A DNA stretch of 64,000 nt from Streptomyces sp. ISL-87 (GTDB taxonomy: Bacteria > Actinomycetota > Actinomycetes > Streptomycetales > Streptomycetaceae): NCBI RefSeq assembly GCF_018614095.1, contig NZ_JAGGOY010000047.1:17091-81090 (forward strand), read 5' to 3'. This document shows, one piece after another, positions 48,723 to 57,351 of this stretch. Numbering within the stretch: position 1 is the first letter of the stretch; each line of letters starts with the position of its first letter. A program made the translations under genes and the position numbers. The notes beneath the pieces are model-generated. The model searched no databases. It was not told where the DNA came from and was given only the letters and a program-made list of their open reading frames with translations.

Positions 48723-49745
48723 ATGCTTATCGCTCAGCGTCCTTCGCTGACCGAAGAGGTCGTCGACGAGTACCGCTCGCGGTTCGTGATCGAGCCGCTG
48801 GAGCCGGGCTTCGGCTACACCCTCGGTAACTCCCTGCGCCGTACGCTCCTGTCCTCGATCCCGGGTGCCGCTGTCACCAGCATCCGCGTGGACGGCGTCC
48901 TGCACGAGTTCACCACCGTGCCGGGTGTCAAGGAAGACGTCACCGACATCATCCTGAACATCAAGCAGCTGGTCGTCTCCTCGGAGCACGACGAGCCGGT
49001 CGTGATGTACCTGCGCAAGCAGGGTCCCGGCCTGGTCACCGCTGCCGACATCGCGCCCCCGGCCGGTGTCGAGGTGCACAACCCGGACCTGGTCCTCGCC
49101 ACGCTCAACGGCAAGGGCAAGCTGGAGATGGAGCTGACCGTCGAGCGCGGTCGCGGCTACGTCTCCGCCGTCCAGAACAAGCAGCTGGGCCAGGAGATCG
49201 GTCGCATCCCGATCGACTCCATCTACAGCCCGGTCCTCAAGGTCACCTACAAGGTCGAGGCGACCCGAGTCGAGCAGCGCACCGACTTCGACAAGCTGAT
49301 CGTCGACGTCGAGACCAAGCAGGCCATGCGCCCGCGTGACGCCATGGCGTCCGCCGGTAAGACCCTGGTCGAGCTGTTCGGTCTGGCCCGCGAGCTCAAC
49401 ATCGACGCCGAGGGCATCGACATGGGCCCGTCCCCGACGGACGCCGCCCTGGCCGCCGATCTGGCGCTGCCGATCGAGGAGCTCGAGCTCACGGTCCGCT
49501 CGTACAACTGCCTCAAGCGCGAGGGCATCCACTCCGTGGGTGAGCTCGTCGCCCGCTCCGAGGCCGACCTGCTCGACATCCGCAACTTCGGTGCGAAGTC
49601 GATCGACGAGGTCAAGGCGAAGCTGGCCGGCATGGGCCTGGCCCTCAAGGACAGCCCGCCCGGATTCGACCCGACCGCCGCCGCCGACGCCTTCGGCGCC
49701 GACGACGACGCGGACGCCGGTTTCGTCGAGACCGAGCAGTACTAG
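48723..49745 (+). CDS. rpoA: DNA-directed RNA polymerase subunit alpha
   Basis: The 340-residue alpha dimer starts polymerase assembly. The N-terminal domain includes YTLGNSLRRTLLSSIPGAAV (about residues 36-55). The C-terminal domain with LTVRSYNCLKREGIHSVGEL (about 257-276) binds UP elements and regulators. GAAGGAA precedes the ATG. The acidic tail ends VETEQY. The DNA for these last codons is repeated 52 bp downstream in the spacer to rplQ. Confidence 0.98.
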   Translation: MLIAQRPSLTEEVVDEYRSRFVIEPLEPGFGYTLGNSLRRTLLSSIPGAAVTSIRVDGVLHEFTTVPGVKEDVTDIILNIKQLVVSSEHDEPVVMYLRKQGPGLVTAADIAPPAGVEVHNPDLVLATLNGKGKLEMELTVERGRGYVSAVQNKQLGQEIGRIPIDSIYSPVLKVTYKVEATRVEQRTDFDKLIVDVETKQAMRPRDAMASAGKTLVELFGLARELNIDAEGIDMGPSPTDAALAADLALPIEELELTVRSYNCLKREGIHSVGELVARSEADLLDIRNFGAKSIDEVKAKLAGMGLALKDSPPGFDPTAAADAFGADDDADAGFVETEQY

Positions 49746-49797
49746 TCGGCTGGGCTCCGGCCCAGGGGATCGCAACGTCGAGACCCAGCAGTACTGA
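49725..49797 (+). repeat. Duplicated rpoA 3' end
   Basis: GTCGAGACCGAGCAGTACT at 49725-49743 (end of rpoA) recurs as GTCGAGACCCAGCAGTACT at 49777-49795, a single substitution. Each is followed by a stop triplet. The distance of 52 bp is not a multiple of three. It looks like a local tandem duplication relic. Confidence 0.85.
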
Positions 49798-49960
49798 TTC
49801 TTCCCGTCGCCGGCGGCTGAGGTCCTTGGCCTCAATCGCCGGCCGGGCTTGATTCGCCCGGGCCCGCCAGGGCCCTGATGAAACTTTCCCGCGGCATCCG
49901 CCTCGGGGGAACTGACACCGGTACCTGACACGGCCGGTGCAGATATGAAGGAGTAACACC

Positions 49961-50422
49961 ATGCCGCGTCCCGCAAAGGGTGCCCGTCTGGGCGGCAGCG
50001 CCGCGCACGAGAAGCACCTTCTCGCGAACCTCGCGAAGGCGCTCTTCGAGCACGGCCGCATCACCACCACCGAGGCCAAGGCCCGTCGCCTGCGTCCCTA
50101 CGCCGAGCGTCTGGTCACCAAGGCCAAGAAGGGCGACATCCACAACCGTCGCCTGGTGCTGCAGACGATCACGGACAAGAGCATCGTGCACACGCTGTTC
50201 ACCGAGATCGCCCCGCGCTACGAGAACCGCCCCGGTGGTTACACGCGCATCACCAAGATCGGCAACCGTCGTGGCGACAACGCCCCGATGGCGGTCATCG
50301 AGCTGGTCGAGGCCCTGACGGTCGCCCAGCAGGCCACTGGTGAGGCCGAGGCCGCCACCAAGCGTGCGGTCAAGGAGGCGGAGGCTGTCGAGACCCCCGC
50401 CGAGGAGACCAAGGAGGCCTGA
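49961..50422 (+). CDS. rplQ: 50S ribosomal protein bL17
   Basis: The 153-residue L17 lies near the tunnel exit. The core (MPRPAKGARLGGSAAHEKHL, LFEHGRITTTEAKARRLRPY) is followed by an Ala/Glu-rich C-terminal tail of about 35 residues, seen in Streptomyces. GAAGGAG precedes the ATG. It ends the alpha block at a 15-bp terminator. Confidence 0.97.
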   Translation: MPRPAKGARLGGSAAHEKHLLANLAKALFEHGRITTTEAKARRLRPYAERLVTKAKKGDIHNRRLVLQTITDKSIVHTLFTEIAPRYENRPGGYTRITKIGNRRGDNAPMAVIELVEALTVAQQATGEAEAATKRAVKEAEAVETPAEETKEA

Positions 50423-50454
50423 TCCTCCGGGATCTCGCTTGCTTGATCGGCTCT

Positions 50455-50489
50455 GAACGGGCCCGCCCCTTTCCGGGGCGGGCCCGTTC
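50455..50489 (+). terminator. Terminator after rplQ
   Basis: GAACGGGCCCGCCCC pairs perfectly with GGGGCGGGCCCGTTC around TTTCC. There is no U-tract. It closes the ribosomal array before truA. Confidence 0.87.
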
Positions 50490-50513
50490 TGCATGTCTGA
50501 GAGGATCTGTCAC

Positions 50514-51365
50514 GTGAGTGACGAGGTGGAGCCCGGGCACGTCCGGGTGCGGCTGGACCTGTCGTACGACGGCAAGGAATTCTCCGGCTGGGCGAAGCAG
50601 CGCGTGCTGCGGACCGTGCAGGGCGAGCTGGAATCGGCCCTGCAGACTGTGATGCGGCTTCCGTACCCGGTCGAGCTGACCGTGGCCGGGCGGACCGACG
50701 CCGGCGTGCACGCGCGCGGGCAGGTCGCGCAGTTCGACCTGGCCGACGAGGTGTGGGCCGAGCACCAGGACAAGCTGCTGCGCCGCCTGGCCGGACGGCT
50801 GCCGCACGACGTACGGGTGTGGAAGGCGGCCGAGGCCCCCGAGGGCTTCAACGCGCGGTTCTCGGCGATCTGGCGCCGCTACGCCTACCGCGTCGGCGAC
50901 CATCGGGCCGGGGTCGACCCGCTGCGCCGCGGGCACGTGCTGTGGCACCAGTGGCCGCTGGACGTGGACGCCATGAACCAGGCCGCCACCGCGCTGCTCG
51001 GCGAGCACGACTTCGCCGCGTACTGCAAGCAGCGCGAGGGTGCCACGACCATCCGTACGCTCCAGCAGCTCAGCTGGGAGCGGGCCGAGGACGGGATCAT
51101 CACCGCGACCGTCCGCGCCGACGCGTTCTGCCACAACATGGTCCGCTCGCTGGTCGGCGCGCTGCTGCACGTCGGCGACGGCCACCGGCCGGTGGAGTGG
51201 CCCGGCCAGGTGCTGGCCGCGGGCGTACGGGACTCCTCGGTGCACGTCGTGAAGCCTCACGGGCTGACGCTGGAGGAGGTCGGCTACCCAACGGACGAGC
51301 TGCTGGCCGCGCGCAGCAAGGAGGCGCGGAACATGCGGACGCTGCCGGGGGCGGGCTGCTGCTGA
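50514..51365 (+). CDS. truA: tRNA pseudouridine(38-40) synthase TruA
   Basis: It converts uridines 38-40 of the tRNA anticodon arm to pseudouridine. The 283-residue protein has the catalytic Asp62 in AGRTDAGVHARGQV. GTG 50514 (MSDEVEPGHVRVRLDLSYDG) is preferred because AGAGGA precedes it; an ATG at 50493 abuts the terminator and lacks a ribosome-binding site. It is located after rplQ as in many bacteria. Confidence 0.94.
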   Translation: MSDEVEPGHVRVRLDLSYDGKEFSGWAKQRVLRTVQGELESALQTVMRLPYPVELTVAGRTDAGVHARGQVAQFDLADEVWAEHQDKLLRRLAGRLPHDVRVWKAAEAPEGFNARFSAIWRRYAYRVGDHRAGVDPLRRGHVLWHQWPLDVDAMNQAATALLGEHDFAAYCKQREGATTIRTLQQLSWERAEDGIITATVRADAFCHNMVRSLVGALLHVGDGHRPVEWPGQVLAAGVRDSSVHVVKPHGLTLEEVGYPTDELLAARSKEARNMRTLPGAGCC

Positions 51366-51474
51366 CGGGCTCCCGCCCGGGCCTCGTGATCGTTGTGCGG
51401 TTGTTATTCCCCGGTGGGCGACTTCGGGGGAATCCGTTTGGGCGGGTCCCGTGCGGGGCTGTTGAATGCCTCGC

Positions 51475-53094
51475 ATGGGACATCTCGAAGCCAGCCACCT
51501 GGAGTACTACCTTCCCGACGGGCGGGTCCTGCTCCCCGACGTCTCCTTCCGGGTGGGGGAGGGCTCGGTGGTCGCCCTGGTCGGGGCGAACGGGGCCGGC
51601 AAGACCACCCTGCTGAAGCTGATCTCCGGTGACCTCCAGCCGCACGGCGGCGGGGTCACCGTGAGCGGCGGGCTCGGCGTGATGTCGCAGTTCGTGGGCT
51701 CGGTACGGGACGAGACGACCGTGCGTGACCTACTGGTTTCCGTGGCCCAGCCGCGGATCCGGGAGGCCGCGAAGGCCGTCGACCGGGCCGAGCACCTGAT
51801 CATGACGGTGGACGACGAATCCGCCCAGATGGCCTACGCCCAGGCGCTCAGCGACTGGGCCGACGTCCAGGGGTACGAGGCGGAGACCCTGTGGGACGTC
51901 TGCACCATGGCCGCGCTGGCGATCCCGTACGACACCGCGCAGTTCCGCGAGGTGCGCACGCTCTCCGGCGGTGAGCAGAAGCGGCTCGTCCTGGAGGCGC
52001 TGCTGCGCGGGCCCGACGAGGTGCTGCTCCTCGACGAGCCGGACAACTACCTGGACGTCCCGGGCAAGCGGTGGCTGGAGGACCAGCTGAAGGCCACCCG
52101 CAAGACGGTGCTGTTCGTCTCGCACGACCGCGAGCTGCTGTCCCGCGCCGCCGAGAAGATCATCAGCCTGGAGCCGAGCCCGATGGGCACCGACGTATGG
52201 GTGCACGGCGCGGGCTTCGACACGTACCACGACGCCCGCAAGGAGCGCTTCGCGCGCTTCGAGGAGCTCAAGCGCCGCTGGGACGAGGAGCACGCCCGCC
52301 TGAAGGCGCTGGTGCTGCGGCTGCGCAACCAGGCGGCGAGCAGCCCCGACATGGCCTCGCGCTACCGGGCGATGCAGACCCGCTTCCAGAAGTTCGAGGA
52401 GGCGGGACCTCCGCCAGAGCCGCCGCGGGAGCAGGACATCCGGATGCGGCTCAAGGGCGGCCGTACGGGCGTACGCGCGCTGACCGTCGAGAACCTTGAG
52501 CTGACCGGCCTGATGAAGCCCTTCTCGCTGGAGGTCTTCTACGGGGAGCGGGTCGCCGTACTCGGCTCGAACGGCTCGGGGAAGTCGCACTTCCTGCGGC
52601 TGATGGCGGGCGAGGACGTCAAGCACACCGGTACCTGGAAGCTGGGCGCACGGGTGCTGCCCGGGCATTTCGCGCAGACCCACGCCCACCCGGAGCTGTT
52701 CGGCCGCACGCTCGTCGACATCCTGTGGACGGAGAGCGCGAAGGACCGGGGCGCCGCGATGGCCGTGCTGCGCCGCTACGAGCTGGAGCGCCAGGGCGAC
52801 CAGCCGTTCGAGAAGCTCTCGGGCGGCCAGCAGGCGCGCTTCCAGATCCTGCTGCTGGAGCTGGCCGGGACCACGGCGCTGCTGCTGGACGAGCCGACGG
52901 ACAACCTGGACCTGGAGTCGGCGGAGGCCTTGCAGGACGGGCTGGAGGCGTACGAGGGCACTGTGCTGTGCGTCACGCACGATCGCTGGTTCGCGCGCAC
53001 ATTTGACCGTTACCTGGTCTTCGGTTCGGACGGTGTTGTGCGAGAGACTCAGGAACCGGTCTGGGACGAGCGCCGTGTGGAGCGCAAGCGCTGA
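51475..53094 (+). CDS. ABC-F family ATPase (two nucleotide-binding domains, no membrane part)
   Basis: The 539-residue protein has two ABC cassettes: Walker A GANGAGKTT (37-45) with LSGGEQKRL and LLLDEPDNYLD, then GSNGSGKSH with LSGGQQARF and LLLDEPTDNLD. A charged linker (ARFEELKRRWDEEHARLKAL) joins them. ABC-F proteins act on the ribosome, some giving antibiotic resistance, some regulating translation. ATG 51475 (MGHLEASHLEYYLPDGR) is chosen; TTGAAT at 51462-51467 fits a leaderless mRNA, and ATG 51466 is the alternative. Its stop begins a 14-bp tandem repeat. Confidence 0.9.
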   Translation: MGHLEASHLEYYLPDGRVLLPDVSFRVGEGSVVALVGANGAGKTTLLKLISGDLQPHGGGVTVSGGLGVMSQFVGSVRDETTVRDLLVSVAQPRIREAAKAVDRAEHLIMTVDDESAQMAYAQALSDWADVQGYEAETLWDVCTMAALAIPYDTAQFREVRTLSGGEQKRLVLEALLRGPDEVLLLDEPDNYLDVPGKRWLEDQLKATRKTVLFVSHDRELLSRAAEKIISLEPSPMGTDVWVHGAGFDTYHDARKERFARFEELKRRWDEEHARLKALVLRLRNQAASSPDMASRYRAMQTRFQKFEEAGPPPEPPREQDIRMRLKGGRTGVRALTVENLELTGLMKPFSLEVFYGERVAVLGSNGSGKSHFLRLMAGEDVKHTGTWKLGARVLPGHFAQTHAHPELFGRTLVDILWTESAKDRGAAMAVLRRYELERQGDQPFEKLSGGQQARFQILLLELAGTTALLLDEPTDNLDLESAEALQDGLEAYEGTVLCVTHDRWFARTFDRYLVFGSDGVVRETQEPVWDERRVERKR

Positions 53095-53147
53095 GACGGA
53101 AGCGCTGAGATGCAGGCGCTGAGACGGAAGCGCTGAGACGCAAGCGC
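53092..53147. repeat. 14-bp tandem repeat starting at the ABC-F stop codon
   Basis: Four units of TGAGACGGAAGCGC type start at 53092, 53106, 53120 and 53134. The first TGA is the ABC-F stop. Part of a unit (GAGCGCAAGCGC) also forms the last coding triplets. It parallels the repeat at 6953-7052 in length and stop-codon anchoring, but the sequences differ. Confidence 0.9.
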
Positions 53148-53215
53148 CGGGGGAGACCGCCTCCCGGCGGGCCGAGGGGAGAGGCGCTGTGGGGCTGCGG
53201 CCTAGCATCTGGCTC

Positions 53216-54487
53216 ATGAAATGGGGCAACCCGTCCGGCGCCGCCGAGCCGGGCTCCCGCAACCGGCTGGTCGGCTGGCTGCTGAAGCCGGCGCCCCGGT
53301 CCTGGAAGGCCGTCTCCCTCGCGGTCCTCCTCGGGATCGCCGTGTCCACGAGCCTGCGGGAGAACTGGGGCTCGGACAACGCCTTCGTGGTCAAGGCGGC
53401 GCAGACACTGCTGGCGGGCGGCTCGCCGTACGAGGACAAGCGCTTCCTGTACCTGCCGAGCGCGGTGCTCATGGCGGTCCCGGAGGCGATGCTTCCGCAG
53501 ACGGCCCTGAGGTGGCTGCTGCCGGTCGGGATGTCCGGGCTGCTGGGCGCCGGCTGGCTGGCCGCGCTGCGGCTGTTCTCGGTGCCGCTGCGCTCGCGCC
53601 TGGCGGTCGGCGGTTTCGCGGTCCTGGCCCTCGCCTACAAGCCGTACGTGAACCTCGTGCTGATCGGGAACTGGACGGCCATCTCGGCGGCCGCGCTGCC
53701 GGTGGCGCTGCTGCTCGCGCACCGCAGGGCGTGGGGCGCGGCCGGGCTGGTGGTCGGGCTGGCCATCGCCTGCAAGCCGATGCTGGTGCCGATCGGGCTG
53801 CTGTTCCTGCTGGCCCGGCAGTGGCGGGGGCTGGCCGCGGCCGTGCTGGTGCCGCTGGGGACCTCGCTGGCCGGCGCGCTGATGATGCCGAGCCCGTCGC
53901 TGTTCTTCACCAAGACCCTGCCGTTCCTGTTCCAGGGCCAGGACTCCTACGCGCTGCCGTGGGACGCCTCGCCGATCGCGGTGCTGCCGCGGCTGGGGGT
54001 GCCGGAGCCGCTGGCCGTGCTGGTGGCGTTCGCCGGGGCCGGGGCCGGGCTGTGGGGGGCGTGGGCGCGGTGGCGGCGGACAGACGACGGCGACCAGGGC
54101 GAACTGCGGCTGGTAGAGACGGCCTGCATGGTGATGCTCGCCGCATTCCTGGTCTCGCGGCCGTCCTTCGACCACTACCTGCTCGTGGTGCTGCCGCTGC
54201 TGCTGGCCTCGGCGGTCCGGCCGGGCTCGATGCCGCGCTCGCCCTGGTTCTGGCTGGCGCTGACGCCCCAGGTGGCCTTGATCCCGTGGCCCTCGGAGCT
54301 GGCCCACAAGCGGCGCGCCTTCAAGGACTGCGCCACCCTGTGCGGGCTCGCGATTCTGCTGGCGCGTCGTGCGCTGCGCTCCGGTCGGGTTACTCTAGAG
54401 CCCGTAACAACTGCGGGGTCCCCACCCAGGACCGAACCGGAGTGCGCCGCGACGCCAGCAGAATCGGCATCGCGGACCGCGTTTTGA
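53216..54487 (+). CDS. GT87-like membrane glycosyltransferase (DUF2029 type)
   Basis: The polytopic protein of 423 residues has roughly ten hydrophobic segments and the GT-C layout of polyprenyl-phosphate sugar transferases. An early acidic loop reads WGSDNAFVVKAAQTLLAGGS, followed by PYEDKRFLYLPS. ATG 53216 is chosen because TAGCAT (53203-53208) ends 7 nt upstream, fitting a leaderless mRNA; GTG 53189 with GGGGAGAGG is the alternative. It may move mannose or arabinose onto wall or lipid glycans; the substrate is not deducible. The rplM promoter overlaps its last codons. Confidence 0.8.
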   Translation: MKWGNPSGAAEPGSRNRLVGWLLKPAPRSWKAVSLAVLLGIAVSTSLRENWGSDNAFVVKAAQTLLAGGSPYEDKRFLYLPSAVLMAVPEAMLPQTALRWLLPVGMSGLLGAGWLAALRLFSVPLRSRLAVGGFAVLALAYKPYVNLVLIGNWTAISAAALPVALLLAHRRAWGAAGLVVGLAIACKPMLVPIGLLFLLARQWRGLAAAVLVPLGTSLAGALMMPSPSLFFTKTLPFLFQGQDSYALPWDASPIAVLPRLGVPEPLAVLVAFAGAGAGLWGAWARWRRTDDGDQGELRLVETACMVMLAAFLVSRPSFDHYLLVVLPLLLASAVRPGSMPRSPWFWLALTPQVALIPWPSELAHKRRAFKDCATLCGLAILLARRALRSGRVTLEPVTTAGSPPRTEPECAATPAESASRTAF

Positions 54488-54513
54488 CCCGTACGGGTCT
54501 TCTTGGGTATTCT
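54484..54513 (+). promoter_or_regulatory. Candidate rplM promoter
   Basis: TTGACC (54484-54489) and TATTCT (54508-54513) have an 18-bp spacer. The -35 box contains the stop codon of the upstream gene. A leader of about 200 nt would precede rplM. Confidence 0.7.
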
Positions 54514-54720
54514 GCTGGTTTGTTATGCGTATTGGCTTGCTCATTCTCACGTGAAAGGGCCTTACGCCGGTCCACCGGGCCGATAACCAGCGGTTCACAC
54601 GGGTTGCGTCCCCGATGTGAACGAGGGCTGTCGTGATCGTCCGTGGTGACCCTGTCAGGACCCTTCCCGCGGGGCTTGCGCCCTATGGGATACCACCACT
54701 GAAGAAGCGAAGGCATACGC

Positions 54721-55164
54721 GTGCGTACGTACAGCCCCAAGCCCGGCGACATCTCGCGCCAGTGGCTCGTCATCGACGCCCAGGACGTTGTCCTCGGCCG
54801 TCTGGCGACCCAGGCCGCTGCCCTCCTGCGGGGCAAGCACAAGCCGACTTACGCCCCCCACATGGACATGGGCGACTTCGTCATCATCGTCAACGCCGAC
54901 AAGGTTCACCTGTCCGGCAACAAGGCGTCCCAGAAGATGGCGTACCGCCACTCGGGCTACCCGGGCGGCCTCCGCTCGGTCCGCTACGACGACCTCCTGG
55001 CGAACAACCCGGAGAAGGCCGTCGAGAAGGCCGTCAAGGGCATGCTCCCCAAGAACACCCTGGGCCGTCAGATGCTCTCGAAGCTGAAGGTCTACTCGGG
55101 CGAGAACCACCCGCACGCTGCGCAGCAGCCGGTGGCGTTCGAGATCACCCAGGTCGCGCAGTAG
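54721..55164 (+). CDS. rplM: 50S ribosomal protein uL13
   Basis: The 147-residue L13 is an early 50S assembly protein. GTG 54721 follows GAAGG and gives MRTYSPKPGDISRQWLVIDA. The conserved VLGRLATQAAALLRGKHKPT lies near residues 24-43. The ~200-nt leader may hold autoregulatory structure, since L13 controls its own operon in several bacteria. rpsI follows after 42 nt. Confidence 0.97.
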   Translation: MRTYSPKPGDISRQWLVIDAQDVVLGRLATQAAALLRGKHKPTYAPHMDMGDFVIIVNADKVHLSGNKASQKMAYRHSGYPGGLRSVRYDDLLANNPEKAVEKAVKGMLPKNTLGRQMLSKLKVYSGENHPHAAQQPVAFEITQVAQ

Positions 55165-55206
55165 TTCCGGCCACCCCCTAAGACGTAGAAAATTCTGAGG
55201 AGCATC

Positions 55207-55728
55207 GTGGCCGAGACCACCGCCGAGACGACCCCCGTCGACGAGTTCGAGGGCAACGTCGAGGAGTACAGCACCGAGTCTGAGGTCGTCGTCGAGGGCG
55301 ACTACACCTCCGAGTCCCTTGCCGGTCGCTTCGGCGACCCCCAGCCGGCCGCCGGCCTGGGCCGTCGCAAGAACGCCATCGCCCGCGTCCGGATCGTTCC
55401 GGGCACCGGCAAGTGGAAGATCAACGGTCGCACCCTTGAGGACTACTTCCCCAACAAGGTGCACCAGCAGGAAGTCAACGAGCCGTTCAAGCTGCTCGAG
55501 CTCGACAACCGCTACGACATCATCGCCCGCATCGCGGGTGGCGGCGTCTCCGGCCAGGCCGGCGCCCTGCGCCTCGGCGTGGCCCGTGCGCTGAACGAGG
55601 CGGACGTCGACAACAACCGCCCGGCGCTGAAGAAGGCCGGCTTCCTCTCCCGCGACGACCGTGCGGTCGAGCGCAAGAAGGCCGGTCTCAAGAAGGCCCG
55701 TAAGGCTCCGCAGTACAGCAAGCGTTAA
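55207..55728 (+). CDS. rpsI: 30S ribosomal protein uS9
   Basis: The 173-residue S9 reaches P-site tRNA with its basic C-terminal tail (KKARKAPQYSKR). An acidic N-terminal extension of about 45 residues precedes the conserved AAGLGRRKNAIARVRIVPGT. GTG 55207 follows AGGAG. It forms a two-gene operon with rplM and ends at a long terminator. Confidence 0.97.
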   Translation: MAETTAETTPVDEFEGNVEEYSTESEVVVEGDYTSESLAGRFGDPQPAAGLGRRKNAIARVRIVPGTGKWKINGRTLEDYFPNKVHQQEVNEPFKLLELDNRYDIIARIAGGGVSGQAGALRLGVARALNEADVDNNRPALKKAGFLSRDDRAVERKKAGLKKARKAPQYSKR

Positions 55729-55747
55729 TCTGCGCCTGCTGTTCTGC

Positions 55748-55797
55748 AACGAAACCGCCCCGGCAGCACTCTCCGTGCTGTCGGGGCGGTTCGTTTA
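55748..55797 (+). terminator. Terminator after rpsI
   Basis: AACGAAACCGCCCCGGCAGCAC pairs with the segment at 55775-55795 with one bulge and one G-U pair, closing loop TCTCC; T residues follow. It is one of the longest hairpins in the window. Confidence 0.9.
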
Positions 55798-55885
55798 CCG
55801 CCACAAGCGGCACATACCTGTCACAGCGGTCGTGGACCGTTCATGGACTGCGCATCGACAAAGAGTGAACTCGGGAGGACCAACA

Positions 55886-57244
55886 GTGGGACGACTCTTC
55901 GGGACGGACGGTGTACGAGGCGTTGCCAACGCGGATCTGACGGCTGAGCTCGCGCTCGGCCTCTCCGTGGCGGCCGCGCACGTACTGGCCGAAGCAGGCA
56001 CCTTCGCGGGCCATCGGGCGATGGCCGTGGTCGGCCGCGACCCCCGCGCGTCCGGCGAGTTCCTGGAGGCCGCGGTCGTCGCGGGCCTCGCGAGCGCGGG
56101 CGTGGACGTCCTGCGCGTCGGTGTGCTGCCCACCCCGGCGGTGGCGTATCTCACCGGCGCGCTGGGTGCCGACCTCGGCGTGATGCTCTCCGCGAGCCAT
56201 AACGCGATGCCCGACAACGGCATCAAGTTCTTCGCGCGCGGCGGCCACAAGCTCGCCGACGAGCTGGAGGACCGGATCGAGCGCGTCTACGACGAGCACC
56301 GCACGGGCGCTCCCTGGAACCGGCCCACCGGCGCCGGCGTCGGCCGGGTCTCCGACTACGACGAGGGCTTCGACAAGTACGTCGCCCACCTCATGGGGGT
56401 CCTGCCCAACCGCCTCGACGGCGTGAAGGTCGTCCTGGACGAGGCGCACGGCGCCGCCGCCCGCGTCTCGCCCGAGGCGTTCGCCCGGGCCGGCGCGGAG
56501 ATCATCACCATCGGTGCCGAGCCCGACGGCCTGAACATCAACGACGGCTGCGGCTCCACCCACCTCGGGCTGCTGAAGCAGGCCGTCGTCGAGCACGGGG
56601 CCGACTTGGGCATCGCGCACGACGGTGACGCCGACCGCTGCCTGGCCGTGGACGGCACCGGCCAGGAGGTCGACGGCGACCAGATCCTCGCGGTGCTGGC
56701 GCTGGCCATGCGCGAGGCGGGGCAGCTGCGCGAGAACACCGTGGTCGGCACCGTGATGTCCAACCTGGGCTTCAAGCTGGCCATGGAGGCCGAGGGCATC
56801 CAGGTCGTGCAGACCGGGGTCGGCGACCGGTACGTGCTGGAGTCGATGAAGGAGCACGGCTACGCGCTCGGCGGCGAGCAGTCCGGCCACGTGATCATCC
56901 TCGACCACGCGACCACCGGTGACGGCACGCTGACCGGCCTGATGCTGGCCGCCCGTGTCGCGGCCACCGGCCGGTCCCTGGCCGAGCTGGCCGGGGTCAT
57001 GCAGCGGCTGCCGCAGGTCCTGATCAACGTCCCGGACGTGGACAAGTCCCGCGTGAACACCTCGGCCGAGCTGGCCGCGGCGGTGGCCGACGCCGAGCGC
57101 GAGCTGGGCACCACCGGCCGGGTGCTGCTCCGTCCGTCCGGTACGGAGCCACTCGTTCGGGTGATGGTCGAGGCGGCCGACATCGAGCAGGCCCGCGCGG
57201 TGGCGGGCCGGCTCGCGGACGCCGTGAAGTCGGCACTCGGCTAG
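55886..57244 (+). CDS. glmM: Phosphoglucosamine mutase
   Basis: It interconverts glucosamine-6-phosphate and glucosamine-1-phosphate on the way to UDP-GlcNAc for the cell wall. The 452-residue enzyme has the phosphoserine loop LSASHNAMPDNG with Ser104, the metal loop AHDGDADRCL, the sugar loop GGEQSGH and the phosphate site LLRPSGTEPLVRV. GTG 55886 follows GGGAGG. The product of glmS, encoded 4.7 kb downstream, is its substrate. Confidence 0.97.
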   Translation: MGRLFGTDGVRGVANADLTAELALGLSVAAAHVLAEAGTFAGHRAMAVVGRDPRASGEFLEAAVVAGLASAGVDVLRVGVLPTPAVAYLTGALGADLGVMLSASHNAMPDNGIKFFARGGHKLADELEDRIERVYDEHRTGAPWNRPTGAGVGRVSDYDEGFDKYVAHLMGVLPNRLDGVKVVLDEAHGAAARVSPEAFARAGAEIITIGAEPDGLNINDGCGSTHLGLLKQAVVEHGADLGIAHDGDADRCLAVDGTGQEVDGDQILAVLALAMREAGQLRENTVVGTVMSNLGFKLAMEAEGIQVVQTGVGDRYVLESMKEHGYALGGEQSGHVIILDHATTGDGTLTGLMLAARVAATGRSLAELAGVMQRLPQVLINVPDVDKSRVNTSAELAAAVADAERELGTTGRVLLRPSGTEPLVRVMVEAADIEQARAVAGRLADAVKSALG

Positions 57245-57271
57245 GGAGTGTCCCGCGCTGGTGTGAAGACG

Positions 57272-57311
57272 TCGGCCCCGTCCTCCGGAAGCTTCCGGAG
57301 GACGGGGCCGA
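57272..57311. terminator. 40-bp perfect palindrome between convergent genes
   Basis: The sequence is self-complementary from 57272 to 57311, centred on GGAAGCTTCC. It sits 28 bp after glmM and 41 bp before the end of the convergent DUF389 gene. TTTT (57316-57319) lies on the glmM side. It can act as a bidirectional terminator. Confidence 0.88.
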
Positions 57312-57351
57312 TGGGTTTTGGGGCTGCGCGCTCAGGCGTGCTCAGGCGCGC

